Source: Bacteroidales bacterium
GTDB taxonomy: Bacteria; Bacteroidota; Bacteroidia; Bacteroidales; ML635J-15
DNA length: 15,467 nt
Assembly: GCA_028696755.1 (NCBI GenBank)
Contig: JAQVGK010000018.1
Location: forward strand, 1-15,467
Direction of reading: 5' to 3'
In this document: positions 12,492 through 15,467 of the stretch, piece by piece
Position numbering within the stretch: position 1 is the first letter of the stretch
How the letters are laid out: every line of letters begins with the position of its first letter
Translations under genes and position numbers: made by a program
The notes under the pieces: model-generated
Seen by the model: the letters and a program-made list of their open reading frames with translations, nothing else
What the model was told of the DNA's origin: nothing
Database searches by the model: none

Positions 12492-15465
12492 ACAATTCTT
12501 TGATTAGTGGGATTAATAAATCATCATCGCCTAAATTGTATAATTTGGCTAATAGTGTTTCTAAATTTGCCTTTTCTCGTACAAATTGTCCTTGTAAAGG
12601 CGTTAAGGCTCTTTTATTTCCAGCGTGTGCATCTATTTTGTCATAAATGCTGATTAATTCTTTTTGTGTCTCAACAATTTTATTGTGAAGTGCTTTTTGC
12701 TCGACATCTGAAAAATCAATCTTTCTAATCGGTAGATTTTTCAGAACCTTTGTTCCTCTTGCGATGTAACCACCTCTGAAAACTTCGCCATGTAAAGTAC
12801 TAACCCACTCCAAGTATTTTGAGTTTAGAATTGCTTGAATGTAGTAAATGGAATATTGACAGCTATCGGGTATAGCTATTATACAATATCCCGCAGTCCC
12901 ACCAGATGATACTATTGTTTTGTTTTTATCAATAGGATACTTTTCGCCTGTTGATAATACACCAACAACTATTTTTTCTTTGGATTCCCAACTATCTAAA
13001 TGTTGACTTCTCCCAAACTTAAACCAATCATCTTTATTGATAGGCGGACTAACATCTCTAGATTTTATTTCTTTTTCATAATATTTGAAATAGCTATATG
13101 CTAACGGGAATTTTTTACGAAGCTCCTTTTCAAGAATAACATCAACCTTTCCATTTTGCTTTTTATACGGAAAAACGACAAAAGAATTTGGACTTAAAAA
13201 ATTATACGTATTGAATTTTTCTTTAAGTTTTATACTTGAAGGAGTTTTGTAATATGGGCGAACAATTTCCTTTTCAATCTTCCATTTTTTACCCTTAATT
13301 TCAAAATAAACAAATGAATTATCTATTTTATATGGTGTTATTATATACAACGGGTTTTTACTGGTTTGGATCCCATTTGTAATATTTTTCTCTCCAAGTA
13401 AGTTTTCAAGTGTGGACGATTGCGAAATAATATTTTTATATATTTGTTTCAGTTCGCTTGGAATTAGTACCCAAACTTCACTATCCAAGGTCTTTGTTTT
13501 TTGAATTTCATATTTCAAGGCATTTGATTCTCTTACTATCCAACTTTTTAAACTTTTCACTTCTCCATATTGGAAAGTCTTTTGCGGTTTTTTATTCAGA
13601 ATTAGTAAACAGGTATATGTTGTTTTATCTGCGAAAACCTGATTTGCTCCAAATGAAACAATTGAATGTAAATACTCTTTGTCTGCGAGTAATTCACGGA
13701 GTTTTTTGCCTGCTCCAACTTTTGTAAACTTACTCGGAACTATGTAGCCTAAAATCCCATCATCAGCTAATAAATTAATTCCTCGTTCAAGGAAAAGGAA
13801 GTATTTGTCAAACTGCTTGTAAGCCGAATCGTAATTGATTTTATATAGAGGTAATTCAAGAGGAGTAATGTTTTTCATATCCTCCGACTTCATATAAGGC
13901 GGATTCCCTATAATAACATCAAAACAAAGTTTTGAAAAGTCAAATGGATTGATAATGATTTGATCTTTCTTGTTTGTAACTTGCATTGGATTCAATAAAC
14001 TGTTTCCAAAAAAGATATTTTTTGAAAGAGCAGGCAAAATAGGTTTAGTTTTGTTTGTCGAATTAGTATCTTCATCCTCAAGTAATTTGAGGAGTAAACC
14101 AAACTTTGTAGCTTCTACTGCATTATAGTCTTTATCAACTCCATAAATACAATTCAATAAAAGTTGTCGCTTTATTTTAAAAGGTAATTTGTAAGTATTG
14201 ATATTGGTTTGAATGAGTTTAAATTTATTATTTTTAAGGTAGTAGTCAATTAGAATGTCATTCAGTAGCTGGAAGAGTTCCAATAAAAACGCACCTGAAC
14301 CACACGAAATGTCGGCGAATTTCAGCTTGAGTATTTCCTTGTCTGATTTTCCTTCACATTTTTTCAAAACGGTATTTCTTAAAATATCGCTAATGATAAA
14401 TGTCGGTGTAGTGATAATGTCACGGTCAACATTTTCAGGTTTCTTCACTAAAACAACTGAACCACTTTGGACGGTCAATTTCTCAGAAAGAAATATTTCA
14501 TAAATACTACCCAAAACATCAGAAGAAAAAACGCTGAAAGAATAAGGGCTTTCAGGGTAATACAATTGCTTAATAATAGACCAAAATACCGAACTGATAT
14601 TTTCTACAATCTTGTCTTTCAACAATTGGTCAAATAAACCAGAATTATAACGTTTGTCTGCTTCTTCAAATTTCTTAATGAGTGCCTTGAAGTCGCTTGC
14701 GTTGGCATACTTTAGAAGAGTTTGGTAATCCTCTAAATTTCTGTCTTCACATACTCGAAGGAATATTACTCGGTTAATATAACTTTGTACAACATCATTT
14801 AATTGTTGTTCATCAATTTTGGGTTCGTGTTTATAAATTTCAGAACCAAGAACTTTTCGCCATTCATTTATTTGATTTAAGAAAAGGTTATCAATAGAAT
14901 AGTGATTTATTTTACTTTCAATCTCTTTCCATTCTGTTTCAAATGCTCCTGAATAAACTGATTCCTTACCAAGAAGCTGTTTGATTTCATCAAATTTGCT
15001 TTCGTAATCGGTATAATGGTATTTCTTAATAAGTGCTTTTGAAAAAATATCGTCTTTATCAACTTTTACAGAAGTATCATAAATAATCAAATATTCAAAG
15101 TTTGACAAAACAGAGATTTTCAATTTAGCTGTAAAGCCATATCGTCTGACCTGTTTTGCTGTGTCGTTATTTGATTCAATGGAAACACAAGGTTTCTTTG
15201 CTTCCAAAAAGAATTTTCTTTCAGAAAAAAGTCTGAAAGTATAATCGGGTTTTTTGGAATGTTCCGAAGCATTGGCTTTTAGAGCTTCTTCTAAGATTAC
15301 TTCTCTTTCGTTGGTTGGTTTTCCAGTATTGTTTTTAATATCCCAACCTAGCAACTCGAAAAACGGGTCTAAGAAATCACTACGAAGCAGTGTTTCATTG
15401 TACTTGTTTGTCAAGTAAAATTCCCTGTCGGTTGTGTATTTATTTATGAGTTGCTTAATTGTCAT
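12478..15465 (-). CDS. Type IIG restriction enzyme-methyltransferase fusion, Eco57I family
   Basis: This 995-residue protein combines DNA cleavage and adenine methylation. The N-terminal domain has a PD-(D/E)xK nuclease pattern: Pro73-Asp74 in KKPDYTF, then Glu88 and Lys90 in FFLEAKKP, after the usual YNETLLRSDFLDPFFELLGWD (22-42). A helical linker (about 150-330) leads to a gamma-class methyltransferase: motif X-like DIITTPTFIISDIL (349-362), motif I ADISCGSGAFLLEL (384-397) and motif IV NPPY (521-524). The C-terminal part is the target recognition region, with GEVFRGGYIARGTKVLK at 893-909. The ATG at 15465 is two bases from the window edge; a short N-terminal extension cannot be excluded, but the start fits the family. 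Size and pairing with a second methyltransferase match Eco57I, which has about 997 residues. All core residues seem intact, so activity is plausible. Confidence 0.9.
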   Translation of the reverse strand: MTIKQLINKYTTDREFYLTNKYNETLLRSDFLDPFFELLGWDIKNNTGKPTNEREVILEEALKANASEHSKKPDYTFRLFSERKFFLEAKKPCVSIESNNDTAKQVRRYGFTAKLKISVLSNFEYLIIYDTSVKVDKDDIFSKALIKKYHYTDYESKFDEIKQLLGKESVYSGAFETEWKEIESKINHYSIDNLFLNQINEWRKVLGSEIYKHEPKIDEQQLNDVVQSYINRVIFLRVCEDRNLEDYQTLLKYANASDFKALIKKFEEADKRYNSGLFDQLLKDKIVENISSVFWSIIKQLYYPESPYSFSVFSSDVLGSIYEIFLSEKLTVQSGSVVLVKKPENVDRDIITTPTFIISDILRNTVLKKCEGKSDKEILKLKFADISCGSGAFLLELFQLLNDILIDYYLKNNKFKLIQTNINTYKLPFKIKRQLLLNCIYGVDKDYNAVEATKFGLLLKLLEDEDTNSTNKTKPILPALSKNIFFGNSLLNPMQVTNKKDQIIINPFDFSKLCFDVIIGNPPYMKSEDMKNITPLELPLYKINYDSAYKQFDKYFLFLERGINLLADDGILGYIVPSKFTKVGAGKKLRELLADKEYLHSIVSFGANQVFADKTTYTCLLILNKKPQKTFQYGEVKSLKSWIVRESNALKYEIQKTKTLDSEVWVLIPSELKQIYKNIISQSSTLENLLGEKNITNGIQTSKNPLYIITPYKIDNSFVYFEIKGKKWKIEKEIVRPYYKTPSSIKLKEKFNTYNFLSPNSFVVFPYKKQNGKVDVILEKELRKKFPLAYSYFKYYEKEIKSRDVSPPINKDDWFKFGRSQHLDSWESKEKIVVGVLSTGEKYPIDKNKTIVSSGGTAGYCIIAIPDSCQYSIYYIQAILNSKYLEWVSTLHGEVFRGGYIARGTKVLKNLPIRKIDFSDVEQKALHNKIVETQKELISIYDKIDAHAGNKRALTPLQGQFVREKANLETLLAKLYNLGDDDLLIPLIKELYEAN

Positions 15466-15467
15466 TT

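Noticed and set aside
12478..15465. BREX PglX or another phage-defence methyltransferase
   Set aside because: The N-terminal PD-(D/E)xK pattern and a dedicated second methyltransferase fit Eco57I better, and no BREX or DISARM companion gene is in the window. The right edge cuts off the view further upstream.
1..15467. CRISPR array, tRNA, rRNA, insertion sequence or prophage
   Set aside because: No regularly spaced repeats, cloverleaf or T-loop sequence, transposase or integrase motif, or phage structural gene was seen.

Overview
The window looks like a piece of a Bacteroidota chromosome, probably Bacteroidales or a related order. It is AT-rich. It encodes a secreted protein with a type IX secretion (T9SS) type A sorting tail, and several start sites are preceded by the Bacteroidota promoter -7 motif TAnnTTTG. 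Four exported proteins have Gln right after the predicted signal-peptidase site, the transketolase is a split N-terminal subunit, and the S41 protease has the long helical tail common in this phylum. No rRNA, tRNA, CRISPR array or insertion sequence was recognised.

Layout, left to right. (1) 1-635: C-terminal part of an S41 processing protease that starts outside the window. (2) 636-1031: a gene-free stretch with a richer, possibly decayed block followed by the promoter of the next operon. (3) 1032-4776: five co-directional genes with gaps of 11-57 bases: gmhA (sedoheptulose-7-phosphate isomerase), an Mpl-like murein-peptide ligase, an LEA14-like lipoprotein, a secreted SPOR-domain protein, and the TPP-binding half of transketolase. 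The common theme is cell envelope and sugar phosphates: transketolase makes or uses the sedoheptulose 7-phosphate that GmhA consumes, and Mpl recycles wall peptides. (4) 4777-5334: a repeat-rich spacer and a small membrane-anchored protein of unknown function, closed by a textbook hairpin terminator at 5409-5446. (5) 5556-10847: a tight three-gene operon of unknown function, encoding a cysteine-rich T9SS cargo protein followed by two paralogous exported proteins of about 617 residues that start with a carboxypeptidase-regulatory-like beta-sandwich. (6) 10881-15465, opposite strand: a two-gene restriction-modification system with Eco57I-like architecture, made of a 995-residue nuclease-methyltransferase fusion and a separate 536-residue adenine methyltransferase whose start overlaps the end of the first gene.

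The best candidate for an undescribed system is the 5556-10847 operon: a surface-delivered protein plus a duplicated periplasmic or outer-membrane partner. The restriction system has recognisable architecture but its DNA specificity cannot be read from the sequence.
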